Counted from the first letter of the stretch, positions 42,601 through 55,128 are shown. The stretch is DNA of 64,000 nucleotides from Phytophthora quininea (GCA_011947345.1 JAAVTG010000531.1:310001-374000), one strand, 5' to 3'. Notes: generated by a model not told the origin, from the letters alone. Translations and numbers: made by a program.

Positions 42601-43654
42601 CTACGGCGCCTTCTCGCTCGGCTTGTCCTTGGTCTTGTCCGCAGCGGTCTCCTTCTTGTCGTCCTTCTTCTCGGTGAAGCCCACCTCCTCCGACTCTTTG
42701 TACTTAATCTTGTTGTTCACGAGGTTGTGCAGTGCAATCGTACAGCGGATCAACGACGACAAGTAAATCACCTAACAAAACAAACACACAAGCAACAGCA
42801 TCAGTCTCGCAACCTCCCTGAGCTCCAGCCATTCCCCACTCCGCTTACAAAGTGCATGTCGTTTGTCTTCATGAACATGGAGCGCACCAGCTCGTCCACA
42901 TTCAGATTGGGCAGCAAGTTGAAGATGGTCTGCATGTTGTAGATGATCTGGTGGTTGGGCGGCAGCTTCCCGCCACCACGTTCTCCAGGTACGTCTTCAT
43001 CTCCTCTAGTCGCTCCTTCAGGCCGTTCAGCGCCGTCATCTTGTGCTTCACTTGTCCAGCGAGAGAACTGACCGACGGGTCGTTGATATCTCTCAGCAGG
43101 TGCTCCACACCGACCTCTTCGGCCTCGTAGGCCCCCACAGTGCTCTTAATGTGCTTGAACACTCTCTTGATGGCTTTACCGTCCTCCTCCACTTCTTCCA
43201 CGCTGCCATAGGCCGTCGTGGGGAGGCCTTCCACATTCGGACGCACGTCGCAGATCACCAGCACTGGGTGCGGACAGTAGCGACGGAATAGCTCGTCGAT
43301 GTCCAGGTCGGCCTTGCGGATCTTGGGGCCGGAGCTGTAGAAGCCCACGATGCGCTCCTTGGCGTTGATTTTCTTGAACATCTGGTACATGTTCTCCAGG
43401 AAGTCGTGGTCCAGGTACCAGATCCCAGGGTTGCGCAGGTCTTCGTCGAATGGCACGGCGAACGAGTTGGTGATGTCGCACTTGCCGTGGAAGGTCGAGC
43501 CCAGGAGAACGCCCACCACGCGCTTGCTGGTGTCGCGCGCCACGCGGTTGTAGTGGTCCACGATGCTCAGCAGCACCAGCGGGTGCGTCACCACCTCCTC
43601 GGGCAGCTGCAGCCGCGCGTGGTTCGTCGAAGCGCTCGCCTCCGTCTCGGTCAT
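42601..43654 (-). CDS. RPN8: 26S proteasome lid subunit Rpn8/PSMD7
   Basis: Two exons (43654-42849 and 42771-42601) encode about 325 residues. The MPN domain starts [18 protein letters not shown], with [19 protein letters not shown] and [19 protein letters not shown]; the metal-binding JAMM histidines are absent, as expected for Rpn8, the inactive partner of Rpn11. [14 protein letters not shown] and the C-terminal [20 protein letters not shown] region follow, with a Lys/Glu-rich tail. At about 42972 one G is missing from a G run (VVAG/KLPP). It is part of the regulatory-particle lid. The divergent LYR-ApaG gene starts 124 bp away, so both probably share one promoter. Confidence 0.93.
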
Positions 43655-43778
43655 TGTTGCCAGGATATAAAATCTTTCCCCTTCCAGGTTAAACCTTATG
43701 ACTACCGGGAACATTCTTAGTAAATTAAATGACTACCCGATGTCCACCTGACGACAAAGGGACACAGATCGCAGAGGA

Positions 43779-44865
43779 ATGGTCAAGCCGGCGACGGTCA
43801 AGGCCGTCTACCGCTGTCTGCTGCGTGATGCGCGCGAGCTGCAACGCACTCCGCACTTTAATCTGCGTCGGGCGTTGCAGCTGGAGCAGTGGGGGATTGG
43901 CAGCTATATGGACGAGCCGGCAACGCAGCCGCAGCCCAAGTTGCTGAAGACGCTGCAGGAGTTCCAACAGCTTAGGGACAATGCGTATACGAAGGAGCCC
44001 AACGTGGACATTGTCAATGGTATCCGCACGGCGTTCAGAGAGAATGTGCAGCCGAAAGACCCACAGGTAGAGTGCTGAGAAGGTCAAGTTAATGAGCGTG
44101 AACTGATCAAAGGTGGTGTACGTTGCAGGCTGCGAGCTTGAAGCTGGATGAAGCCATTGCGTGCGCAACTGCTACTCTTGAAAACCAAGCTAAAAAAGGT
44201 TAGGAACTGACTGGGACTTGGTTGCTGCAGGGCGATGACCGAGATGTCGGACCAACTTTTGCTGGCCAAGTGCTCGAGCAGTATGAGTGCTTGTGAAGGT
44301 GAGATCGATGCTGCACCTGCTGACTGTGTTTGTGACTCCGCAGTAACTGTGACAGACGGAATCCGCATAGAGGCGACGAGTCAATACGTGCAGAAGCACA
44401 GCAACCCGGACGCGGGTATTTACCGCTTCACGTATCGAGTCACCATCACCAACCAAAGTACTAGTCCATTCTCACGTCGCCTGCAACTGCGAGTGCGTTG
44501 CAGGCGACTATCATTGCTTTTGGTTTGCGTGCTAACCGCTTTGAACGCCTTGTGTTTCTGCAGAGGAAAACTGCACGATCCAGATTCTGGGACGCCAGTA
44601 CACGTTCGAGAGCGAGAAGGGTCAGCGCATTGCGTTGCCGCGCAATTCTCCGGGCGTTGTGGGGATAACACCAGTGTTATCTCCCGGCCAAACGTTCGAG
44701 TACGCTAGCGGAGTGGATATCGACGCCCCGAGAGGGTCCGTCACGGGATGTCTTCACGCTTTACGCAAGACGAACGGCCACAACATCGAGGATGGAGAAG
44801 CCTTCGACGCCTTCGTGTCGAAGTTTGCGCTGCTGGCACCGCACACGTCTCGCCATCGAAGATGA
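43779..44865 (+). CDS. LYR-motif and ApaG-domain fusion protein
   Basis: Exon 1 (43779-44066) encodes VKAVYRCLLRDARELQRTPH, a Complex1_LYR-like helix bundle (VYRxLLR in place of LYRxLLR) as found in mitochondrial Fe-S and respiratory assembly factors. Later exons (from about 44129, 44232, 44342 and 44571) join to an ApaG domain: VTVTDGIRIEATSQYV, IYRFTYRVTITNQS, ILGRQYTFESEKG, VVGITPVLSPGQTFEYASG and the end AFVSKFALLAP. One A of an A run seems missing at the exon 2/3 border. ApaG folds as a beta-sandwich and occurs fused to F-box or POLDIP2 domains in eukaryotes. The combination here suggests a mitochondrial adaptor; its function is inferred only. Confidence 0.72.
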
Positions 44866-45275
44866 GTGTCGTTGCACCGTGCAACAGCAACACGAAAGCT
44901 CGCGACGATATGATTTGCTTCAGGATGCAAAGCAACGCGCTGCGACTTTAGATCAGTTAACGAAAGTGTAGTCGTCGACGACCGAGATCTCCCCATCCTG
45001 CGAGCACCGCCGCGCTTCAGATTGAAGCTGCTTGCGATGCCGTGGTTGAGGTGTGAGCCCCCACTGGGGGCACAATGGAATTCAGTATATCGTTGTTGGC
45101 TAGCTTCAATGAAGCTGCCGCTTTATGGTCCTAGTCCGATGGAAAGATGGTGTGCTGGAATTCCTCTCCTGGCTTTCAGAGAGCTTGTACATGCAGTCAA
45201 AGCACTATATACAACACAGGCACTTGTTTGCACTGGTCGAAACACTCGTATCTTTGCGTCTCCGTCCGGTGTCGC
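44866..45275. other. Intergenic between convergent genes
   Basis: No gene is seen; 3' flanks of the ApaG gene and malic enzyme gene. Confidence 0.5.
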
Positions 45276-47282
45276 TTACTCAACGAGGGCATGGTACGTC
45301 GGGTAGTACATCTTGGAGGCGACGAAGCTCTCCAGCGTGGCTCCGCGGCGGATCTTGGGTCGGAAGCCGGCAACGTCCTCCTCGAGCGCAGTCTCGCAGA
45401 CAGCCGTGGCCACCTTCAAAGACACATCGCGGATGTTGTTGACCGACGGGAAAACTCGGCCGCTTGCAATCTCCTCGGGGTCATGCACTGCGACAGCGCC
45501 TTGGCGGCGGAGTACAGCATACCGTCCGTCACTCGATTCGCCTGGATCACCGACGACGCCAGACCAACGCCCGGGAAGATGAACATGTTGTTGCACTGGC
45601 TGATGGTGTACTGCTTGCCCTCGTACATCACCGGATCGAACGGACTTCCACTTGCAAAGACACACTTGCCCTTGGTCCACTCGTACGCCTGCTCAGCTGT
45701 GCACTCGGCGACGGAGGTGGGGTTCGAGAGCGGGAACACAATCGGGTGCTCCACGTGCTTGGCCATCTCCTTCACAGCCTCCTGCGTGAAAGCGCCGGCA
45801 GCAGCACTCAGACCCATCAGCATCGTCGGCTTCACTTCCTTGATCAACTCGACGAGACTCGTCTTGTCAGCAATGTCCTTGCGCGAGAAGAACTGCTGGC
45901 CAGAGTTCAGCGACTCGCGAGACTCGCCCAGCAGTCCATGCTGGTCCAGGATGTAGAAGCGTTCGCGAGACTCCTCCGTCGTCATGCCCTCGCGCAGCAT
46001 ACCCTGTAGTAGCGTAGTAGCCACACCCAGACCGGCGCTACCGGCACCGAGAATCACAATGCGCTGGTCCTTGAGCGGAATGTTAACGCGCTGACAAGCG
46101 CTCAAAGCACCAGCCAGCACGGTAGCGCCCGTGCCCTGAATGTCATCGTTGAAGCACAACTGCTTGAGACGGTACGCGTTCAACACATCCGCGGCGTGCT
46201 CGCTGGAAAAGTCCTCGAACTGGACGAGCACCTTGGGCCACCGGTGGCGCACCGCACGCATGAACTCGTCGACCATCGACCAGAAGGCCTCGCCAGTGAG
46301 ACGCGGCTGCTGCACGCCCAAATAGTACGGGTCCTCCAGCAGCTTCTTGTTGGTGCCCGTGTCGAGCATCACCGGAAGGACCTTGCGCGGGTCAATGCCG
46401 CCAGCCGCCGTGTACAGCGCGAGCTTGCCGATCGGGATGCCCATTCCGTTGGCGCCAAGGTCACCCAGACCGAGAATACGACTGCCATCCGTGACCACGA
46501 TCACTTCAACGTCGTCGCACGGCCAGTTGTGCACCATGGCGCCGAACTGACTGCGGTCGCGTGTGCTGAAGAACATGCCGCGCGGGCGACGGAACAGGTG
46601 ACCGAACTTCTGGCACACGAGGCCCACCGTCGGCGTGTACACAATGGGAGCTGCAATCAACACCCGAACGTTAGTTGAAAAGATACTTTGACCATACCAG
46701 CAAGCCATTGCAACAGCTACGCACCCATCTCCTCCATGTGCTTGATCAGCAGACGGAAAAACAGCGTCTCGTTACGGTCGTGCAGGTCCGTGAGGAAGCG
46801 GCTCTTGCTGAGCGGGTCCTTTTCCTGCGAGAAGGTCTCGTACAGCTTGGTCAGCTGAGCCTCCACCGTCAGACGACGTGGGGGCACCAAACCACGCAGA
46901 CCTAGGCAGGAAAACATCGTTGCAATCCGTCAGAGCGTGTTCCTAAGCAGCATGATCATCAAGACTCTGTAAACGTACCAAGACGGTCGCGTTCGACGTG
47001 CGGAAATCCTGTGCCCTTGTTGTAGAGCGGGTCGTGCACGATGTTGAGTCCCTTGAGCCCCGTCTTGATGGGCGGGTTGTACTTCTTGAGCGTGTGGAGG
47101 TACGTGTCGAGCATGTCGTGCTCGGAGCCCGAAGGCTCGCCGCCGTCTTGGCACGCAGACTCTTCGGCTTCTTCATGGTCGTCGGCGGTCACGGGCGCCG
47201 ACAGGAAGCGCGCGTTGCGCGGCACCGCAGCGGCAGCCGCCTGCAACGTCCGACGTTGCGAGCGCAGTTGGCGAGCCAGCAT
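45276..47282 (-). CDS. Mitochondrial NAD(P)-dependent malic enzyme
   Basis: Three exons (47282-46979, 46901-46725, 46650-45276) encode about 618 residues. The start MLARQLRSQRRTLQAAAAAV is an Arg/Ala mitochondrial presequence. Family blocks are HDPLYNKGTGFP, the tyrosine loop APIVYTPTVGLVCQKF, VVTDGSRILGLGDLGANGMG (catalytic and substrate region), QFEDFSSEHA, the signature FNDDIQGTGA, the Rossmann loop VILGAGSAGLGVA and FPLSNPTSVAECT. One C is missing from a C run at about 45480, 65 codons before the end. It decarboxylates malate to pyruvate and CO2. The cofactor cannot be decided by eye. Confidence 0.94.
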
Positions 47283-48882
47283 GGCGGAGGATGGGAGGAT
47301 AGAAGAAAGAAAAGCTGAACTTGTGGTGCTTGGAGCGAGTTGCCGAATGGACTGCACACGCCGCTGCTTGGGCATGCAACCAAGCAGCAAAGGGCACTAG
47401 CCAAATCCTTGTGGAAGCACTTGAGGGCGACAACCAGGCGTCACAAACAAACTGGTTTTCTGTAAAAACAGTTGATAAATAAAAGGGTTTTCTGGTGGCA
47501 CAGTCATTTGCGCGCCTTGACTTGGTTTTAGTAAGGCCAGTCCGGGCAAAACTTCCTATTCATCTGTTTTACTTTTTTTTTTTGCGTGAAAATCCGCCTT
47601 TATCACTGGGTGATCATGTCAAACCCGATAGGGTCAACAGTCATATGGATCTGGGTAACACAAAAATCATTGTAATGCTTTCAACAGAGATCATGTCTTT
47701 ACATATATTTGTAGTGTGATCTTGTCGAGGAGTGGTGACAGCCCTTAGCAGGAGGGGGCCTCGATCTCCGCAAAGGTCGCCGCCCACGGAAAAAATACGG
47801 ACCCCCATTTTGCGTTTCGGCCGATAATTTGTCGTCGAAGTAGCTGTAAAATAAATATTTTTTAAACCGATAAACAGAACGAGCTCGGATTTGCACGTCT
47901 CAAAGGAACGCGTGTCAAGCCTCACAGCCAACGACCAATTTTAAACTCGATTTGACGTAAATATATCAAATATACTTTATGATACTGGAATTACCAAACC
48001 CAACGGGCGACTAATGGAATCGAGCTAACCTCGCTGAGACGCCATCCCCACTTGCAGAGAACGTTCCATACTGCCGAGCCAACGTAGTTGCACTGGAAGA
48101 TGTCTCTGTTTGAACCAGTGAGAGGGTAGGATAGAATTTTGATCACTCTCAAACGTGCCGTTCACAACGGAGTTCAAGCGATACTGGATCATTTAATCAC
48201 GTGAATGCAAAGGATGTACTCGACTCCGGGATACTGGCGCTACACATTCGCCTTGTAGTTCAAGCTTCTTTTGTCGCCCACGAGGCCTGACCGGTATGAG
48301 AACTTTCATCTGGCCTTGTGCACGATTGGACACCACAGCGCAACCTTTGCTATTCTTGGTCCTTGATGCGGGGAATCAGCTCGGTTTCATTTCTGGAACA
48401 TCTGGATATTTTCATGACTTTTATTTATTTATCGCGTTGGGGGCAGCTCACAATACTTTCAGCTGCCTCGTTATCTGTGGTGGAAATCCTTTCACTGTGG
48501 AAACGAGTGGATAAATTATTGTTGGGGACTTAAAGCGTTACATCATGACTACAGTGCACAGCCGACAAAATCGGCATCTATCGAGCTTTCGACGAGGAGT
48601 GGTACAGGCTCGATGAACAGCGGAAGAAGATGTTCAAGATTCTTTGCATACTTGTCTGGTCACTTTGTTCTCATTTTTACGCATGTTTTTGAAGAAAAAC
48701 TTATTTTTCTGCCGGTCATACTTGTAATTTCAAGACAAGAAATCACAAATGACGCCACTTTAAGCTTTTGCCATGTCTCATTGGTCAAAATGTAACCAGC
48801 TGGCTGTCTGAGCTCTGGATACTCTTTTTCAGCATTTTGCAACATCGCAGTTCACCCAAGAATCTTCCAGCTGCATCTGACC
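47283..48882. other. 1.6 kb intergenic stretch without gene
   Basis: This is the longest gap in the gene-dense part and is AT-richer than its surroundings. A T9 run is at 47571-47581, and open stretches are short and lack motifs. No transposase, RNA gene or terminal repeats are recognised. It contains the promoters of two divergent genes (malic enzyme and villin). Confidence 0.5.
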
Positions 48883-51616
48883 ATGTCGACGGACAGCGCG
48901 TTCAGCGGAGCCGGCCAGCGCGCCGGCCTGGAGGCCTGGCGCATCGAGGACCTCAAGCCCGTGGCCGTTCCCGCCAAGGAGCAGCACAAGCTGCACAGCG
49001 GCGACAGCTACATCTTCCTCAAGACCAGCGAGAGCAACAGGTGTGTAGTCGCATCGAAGATACACACTCAGTACCTACGAGACTGACACGTCACTTTCCC
49101 TCCATCGTAGCAACCTCACCTGGCACATCCACTTCTGGCTGGGCAAGGACACGAGCACCGACGAGAGCGGTGTGGCTGCCTACAAGAGCATCGAGCTGGA
49201 CGACGTGCTCGGCGGCGTGCCCGTGGAGCACCGCGAGTGCCAGGGCCACGAGTCGCCGCTGTTCCTGTCCTACTTCAAGGCCACGGGACTGCAGTATCTG
49301 GAGGGCGGCGTGGCCAGCGGCTTCCACGAGGTCAAGCGCGACCAGTACGAGACGAGACTGTACCAGGTCAAGGGCAAGCACACGGTGCGCGTCACGCAGG
49401 TGCCGCTGAAGGCCTCGTCCCTTACTGTGGACGACGTGTACGTGCTGGACGCTGGACTGGAGCTGTACGTGTACAGTGGCAAGGACGCCAACCGCCTGGA
49501 GAAGGCCAAGGCGCTCGAGTTTGTGCGCGCCACTCGCGAGGACCGCGGCGGCCGTGCCAACATCACTTTCATCGATGAGGAGCCTGAGAACGCTGCGTTC
49601 TGGGACGCGCTAGGCGGATTTACCACCGTCTCGCGCTCTGGAGAGTCGGACGAGCGCCACGAGAACGCTGCCAAGAAGAGCACGACTGTGCTGCGTGTGA
49701 GCGACTCGTCGGATGATCTCCAGGTGGAGGACGTGACTCCTTCGTCGGGTGTGCTCACCAAGGACATCCTCAAGAGCGAAGATGCTTTCATTATTGATGT
49801 CGGCAACGAGGTGTTCGTTTGGGTGGGCCAAGATGCGTCCGACAACGAGCGCAAGGACGCCCTAGTGATTGCTGTCAACTACCTGAAGAAGCACGGCCGC
49901 CCGGCTCACACGCCCATTACCCGTGTTGTTGAGCAGGGCGAGACCCTGTTTTCACCTCGCTGTTCAAGGCGTGGACCGAGCCCAAGGTGCTTGAGTTCGG
50001 CTACCAGCCTAGCCAGGGCGTTGCCAAGACCCAGACGGACAAGCCGGTGGACGTTAAGGCTTTGGTGCTGACACGCGCCAAGTCGGAGGAAGCCATCGGT
50101 GTGGATGTCAACGGGGATGGCGAGCACGACGTCAAGGTGTGGCGTATCGAGGACATGGACAAGGTGGAGGTTCCAAAGGCCCAGTACGGACACTTCTTTG
50201 GTGGTGACAGCTACATTGTGCTGCACACGGTCAAGCCCTCCAGCGGTAAGCCTACCCAGGTGATTTACTTCTGGCAGGGACGCGAGTCCACGACGGACGA
50301 GAGGGCTGCGTCTGCGATCCTGTCCACCTTCCTGGATGAAAGTCTTGGTGGCGCCCCAGTTCAGGTTCGTGTGACGCAAGGCAAGGAGCCTGCTCACTTC
50401 CGTGCTTTGTTCAAGGGGACGATGATTGTGCACGCCGGTGGCAAGGCCAGTGGCTTTGCAAACCGCGACGATGACGACTGGTACGATACGGATGGAGTTT
50501 CGCTCTACCAGATCAAGGGCACGACTGAGGAGAACACGTTGGCCGTGCAAGTAGAAGAGAAGGCTTCTAGCCTGAGCTCTGGAGACGCCTTTGTCCTAGA
50601 GACTCCGAACTCGGTGTACGTGTGGCAAGGTGCTGGTAGTAGCTCTGCTGAGCGAGAGATTGCGACAAACATCGCTACGATCCTGAAGAAGACACGCGAC
50701 GTGGAGGCCGTTGAGGAAGGCAACGAGTCTGATGAGTTCTGGGAGTTCCTTGGCGGCAAGTCCGAGTACGCCAAGACGAAGGCGACCTTCGAAGCTCCCC
50801 ACGAGCCCCGTCTGTTCCAGTGCTCGAACAAGTACGGCTACTTCGATGCACACGAGATCGTCAACTTTGGCCAGGACGATCTCAACACTGAGGACGTGTT
50901 CCTGCTCGACACGTACACGACTCTGTATGTGTGGATTGGCTGCGGTGCGAATGACCAGGAGAGACGCGAGTCGATGTCTCTTGCTAACAAGTATCTGGAG
51001 GTTGCCAAGAGCGACGGCCGTGGAGAGGGCACCCCATCGTGGCTGTGCATTGCAACAGCGAGCCGTTGCTGTTCAAGGGCAACTTCCTTGCGTGGGATGA
51101 CGAGTTCTTCTCGAAGGGCGAGTTCCTGGACCCGTACGCGGCTCGCCTCAAAAACTCAAGGCGGAGAAGGAAAAGAATGCCCCAAGGACCTCCCCGGCAC
51201 GATCACCAACGAGGAGATCCGCGAGAAGGAGGAGACGCCAGCGCCTACGCCCGCCCCTGTTGCTGCGAGGGCTGTGCCTGTGTTGCCTACGGAATCCCCG
51301 TTCCGAAGGCTGCTCCCATCTCGTCCAAGGCTGCCCCTGCTCCGGCCCCGGTGTCTGCGAAGGCCACTGGCAGTTCTGGCGAGACTTTCACGTTTGAGCA
51401 GCTGAAGGAAGGCGTCGAGGGAATTGACATCACGCAGAAAGAGGTAAGCTTGGCCTGCTGCTCGATTTTGTAGCTTTTGAAGGCTGACACGTGCGTTCAC
51501 AGAACTACCTTACAGACGCCGAGTTTGCGACGATCATGGAAATGTCCAGGGCCGAGTTCGACAAGCTCCCCAAGTGGAAGCAGCAGGCCAAGAAGAAAGA
51601 CGTCGGGCTCTTCTAA
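48883..51616 (+). CDS. Villin (gelsolin repeats plus headpiece)
   Basis: Three exons (48883-49040, 49111-51443, 51503-51616). Six gelsolin-type repeats are readable, e.g. GDSYIFLKTSES/NLTWHIHFWLGKDTSTDE (G1), LYVYSGKDANRLEKAKA (G2), VFVWVGQDASDNERKDA (G3), GGDSYIVLHTV/VIYFWQGRESTTDERAAS (G4), VYVWQGAGSSSAEREIA (G5) and LYVWIGCGANDQERRES (G6). A Pro/Ala-rich linker precedes a villin headpiece, with LTDAEFATIMEMSRAEF and KWKQQAKKKDVGLF. Five frame breaks (about 49950, 51032, 51150, 51180 and 51298) each equal one missing base in a T, C or A run. Villins cap, sever and bundle actin under Ca2+ control; the basic headpiece supports F-actin bundling. Confidence 0.93.
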
Positions 51617-51857
51617 GAGCCCAAAGCTCGACAGAGAGGACAAGATGAACATGCCCACGTGTGCAGAAATACCGGAAGCGCTTGGATCCAGCGCTTTTGT
51701 TGCTTACATTGAACTGAACTAGCAAAGTACAACCGCCATACTTGTGCACAAGACACCTTGCTTCAAATTCTCGTCCGGTCGAACAGATAGAGAGCACAAG
51801 TTGGCGATCACTTCAAGCAAATCGCCATCGCTTCACTTCGGACTTAGCTGGATTTCC

Positions 51858-52807
51858 ATGACGTCGCTTTCGACGCAGGACAGCAATGCCCTCGGGCCGA
51901 AGCTCGCGCCGTTCACGCCCAGTGGCGACGGAGTGATGGACCACGCGCTCGACCTGCTACACCTGACGAGCGACGACATTCTGTTCGATTTGGGCTGTGG
52001 TGACGCGCGGATTCTGGTACATGCAGCCGAAAAGGTCGGCGCAAGGTGCGACTCGTCCTGAGCTGGTCAACAAGTATTTCCCCACTCTTCAAGTCAAGTA
52101 ACGCAGAGGAGGGGGATGTGGTTTGTGTTCTGTAGGTGTATCGGCGTCGAATACAATGCGGACTTGGTGAGACGAGCACGAGAACGCGTGGAGGTGCGCC
52201 ACATGCAGCAAACAAAACTTCAATCTGTGCGTCATCGTCATTTTGATAACTTCATTTCGACGCAGGAGCATGGAGTGGGGACGTCGTGGAGATCCGACAT
52301 GGCGACGCACTGGAGGTGGACTTGTCGTCCGCTACAGCGCTCTTCCTGTACTTGGTTCCGCAGGTTCGTGTTGGTTTGCAAACACCCCATGTTGAAGTGC
52401 AAGAACTTTTAACGTTGCGTGCTGTAGGGAATCAAAATGCTGCTGCCAAAGTAAGCTTAATGTTGGCATCATAAGGCAGGACGACCAGCCTGCACTGACA
52501 AAACATTAAACTGTTCCTGCCCTGTTGCAGATTGGAAGAGGCTCGACGCCTGCGCGTCCGCATCGTCACGTACGTGTTCTCCATCCCTGGCTGGGAATGC
52601 GACGACCAGCGCGACTACAAAGGCACCAAAGTACGACATCTACTCGTTTGCCAACACTGTGGCCACTGCTAAACCTCTGCTCCCCAGGTCTACCTGTACA
52701 ATTCCTTCCCCAGTAACGTTGGCAGCGTCAAAACTCATCGTAAGAAAACTTCCGTCCACCTTGTGTGCGATTCCTTCATGTTTTGTACTCCTTTGCTGCT
52801 CCATTAA
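51858..52807 (+). CDS. Small SAM-dependent methyltransferase
   Basis: The ATG at 51858 opens MTSLSTQDSNALGPKLAPFT. Motif I is ILFDLGCGDARILVHAA, followed over an intron (52046-52135) by IGVEYNADLVRRARERV. A further exon has VVEIRHGDALEVDLSSATA and LFLYLVPQ, then short exons with LRVRIVTYVFSIPGWE and VYLYNS. The order DLGCGDGR, ExNxxLV, GD-ALE, Y-VFSIPGW is that of the small class I methyltransferases of the DOT1-like/FAM173 type, which act on protein lysines. The join before the GDVVE exon is out of phase by one, so a base may be missing. The last exon and stop (52805-52807) are tentative. Confidence 0.65.
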
Positions 52808-52837
52808 CTCTCTGCAGTCGCCATTTCCCTTTCCAGC

Positions 52838-53152
52838 TTAAAACTGACGCGCCTTCATCTTCTCCTGGATGGCAATGGCCGACGAGTACGAGTTGGCGGC
52901 GTACGTGGCAAAGTCCCGGTCCGTGCCGTGGGTGGTCACGATGTACTGGCGCGGCACCTCCGGGAAGCCCTCGGGGCTCGTGTACTGGTGGTGGCGGTGG
53001 AAGCCGACCTTCTTCTGGGCGGGCATGTCGTCGTCCAGCCGCCACTTGGCGCCCTCCGCCATCTTGGTCAGGTGCGACAGCGTCTCCTCCTCGCTCTTGG
53101 ACTTGGGCGCCATGAGATTGGACACGAACTCGCCGATCGGGTTGCTCGACAT
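52838..53152 (-). CDS. Conserved-looking small protein of unknown function
   Basis: Starting at MSSNPIGEFVSNLMAPKSKS, the 104-residue product has KWRLDDDMPAQKKVGFHRH, EGFPEVPRQYIVTTHGTDRD and a helical end. There is no signal peptide or membrane segment. A longer open extension to 53305 exists but its upstream part reads as random. The family is not recognised. It overlaps nothing, and its stop is 31 bp from the methyltransferase stop. Confidence 0.55.
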   Translation of the reverse strand: MSSNPIGEFVSNLMAPKSKSEEETLSHLTKMAEGAKWRLDDDMPAQKKVGFHRHHQYTSPEGFPEVPRQYIVTTHGTDRDFATYAANSYSSAIAIQEKMKARQF

Positions 53153-53334
53153 GCTGCTGCTGCGGTTGCTAGTGCTCGCTTCCTGTCTTGATACTGACCG
53201 CTCGATTTCGATCACTTTGGAGAGGAACACGTATCGGATATGAAGGGGAAAGATGACGATGCGGGCAGTTCGAAGTCTATTGTGTCCGGAGTCATGAGTC
53301 CCCATATGGGAAGGTTGATCTCGACGTGTGGCGA

Positions 53335-55128
53335 TCAGTCCCAGGCAGATGAACCGCCGAAACCAACGTCTGGAGTAAAGTTGAGCTGAGTGAGGTCCAC
53401 AGGTTTGGACGGCGCAGTCTTGCTCTTCTTGTTCTTCTTGAACTGCTTGACGGCCACCACACCACTTGCGATCTCCTTGGGCTGCCGCTTGTCCTGCTTC
53501 TTGGCCTCTTTCTCTTTCTGTTTCTTCTCCTTGGCAGCCTTCTTCTCCTGCTTTTCTTTCTTCTTGCCCTCGTTTTTTTTCTTCTTTTCCGTTTTCTCTA
53601 CAGGCACCTCTTCCATCACAACATCCTGGTCAACAGACTGCTTCGCGTGCTTCTTGGTCTTCTTCTCGGGCGTAGCAACAGTAGACGCCTGATCAGCCCT
53701 AGCCTTCTGTTTCTTGTGAGCCTTCTTTTCTTTTTTCTTGGGCTGCTCCTCGATATCTGCGGAGGTCTCTTCAACGGGCTTCTTCTCATCTTTGTGAGCG
53801 TCGCGCTTCCGCTTCCCGGGAATATGCTTGCTTTTTTCTTGTCAGCAGACTCAGGCTTCTTGTGCTTCTTCTTCTGTTCCTCCTTTGGAGGCGCGACGTA
53901 CCCGTGGACGCGCTTGCTCATTACGCGCTGGCCGTCGCGCACAACCAGATTGGGGAACAGCCTCTTCATCGTGAAGTTGTACATTTTGTTTTTCGCCACA
54001 AGCCGCTTGGCCGCTTTGATCTTCTCCTTTTCCTCCGCGGAAATATCTCCCTTTCGATTGGTCTTCTCTTCGTCGTCGCTGTCACTATCGTCGTCACTTT
54101 TGTCGCTACTGCTTTCATCGTCGTCGGCAGGCTTCTTGGTATCCGCTACACGGTCGCCAACAATGGGGTTGCCGGTCAAATTCAGCTGTCGCAGGTTCTC
54201 GAGCTTACTAAGCGCCTCCAGTCCTGCCCAGTCATCGATCTGGTTGTAGCTCAATTCCAGCACCTTCAAGTTTTCTGTTTAATACGATTAGCAATGTCAG
54301 CTTGCCGCTAACCAAACAGATCCAAACCGTTCGCAATTGACTCACTCAACTGTGCCAGATGCGCTGGGATCTTCTTGATGTTGTTGTGAGAAAGCCGAAG
54401 CTCCGTAATCTCCTCTAGCTTGCTCAAGTTCGAATTTCCTCAAGCACGTTGTGCGAGCTGCAAAAATCAAATATCGATCACCAATTAGTCCACAGCTTCC
54501 AACCACGCGCTACAACAGCTTCTCCACTTACATGGAGATCTTCTTTAAGCTTGGGAATCCTTCCACTACCCGCTGCGGGATCTCCGATATGCGGTTGTGG
54601 CTCACAATGAGCGAGTTCAGCTCCTAGCCACAAAAACAACATCAATCTCCCCAACATTAACCAATCGTCATCTTTGCCAACTCACCGGCAGTTTAGGCAG
54701 CCACTCTAGCGTCGTAATGGCGTTATTATTCAGCACCAGGCCCTTGAGACTGCGCAGGTTGCGCAGCACCTCTGACGGGATGCGCGAGACGACGTTCTCA
54801 GCGGCGTTCAGCACCACAATCTTCTTCAGATGTTGCACTTCGGCCAGTCCGTCGCCGTTAAGTTTGTTGCCTGTGAGCTTGAGCATTGTGATCTGCGGCA
54901 CCGTCTTGAGCTGCGACAGCTTGGTGAGCTTGTTGTGGCTCAGGTCCAGCTTGGTGGCGGTCTGCAGGCCGTCCAGACTCACGATGCTCTCGATGCCGCG
55001 CCCCGTGAGGTCGACCTGGCGCCCATCTCCCTCGAGATCTCACTGCGGAACTGCTCGATCTTCTCGGCCGTCAACTTCTTGATCTTGCGCTTGCTGTCGG
55101 CCGCCACGGGCTTCGTCGTCACCGCCAT
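53335..55128 (-). CDS. Leucine-rich-repeat protein with lysine-rich tail
   Basis: The start MAVTTKPVAADSKRKIKKLT leads into SDS22-like repeats: LDLSHNKLTKLSQLKTVPQI, LKLTGNKLNGDGLAEV, LVLNNNAITTLEWLPKLP, LIVSHNRISEIPQRVV, LRLSHNNIKKIPAHLA and LELSYNQIDDWAGLEALSKL. An acidic Ser/Asp stretch (SSDKSDDDSDSDDEE) precedes a long basic tail rich in EKKKKNEGKKK and ending VGFGGSSAWD. Introns lie near 54290, 54450, 54590 and 54690. Frame breaks at about 55025 (G run) and about 53835 (A run) are single bases. The acidic/basic tail suggests a nuclear or nucleolar scaffold; nothing enzymatic is visible. Confidence 0.78.

Noticed and set aside
47571..47581. T9 run as a transcription terminator
   Set aside because: It is not next to a Pol III gene with recognisable A and B boxes, and bacterial terminator logic does not apply.
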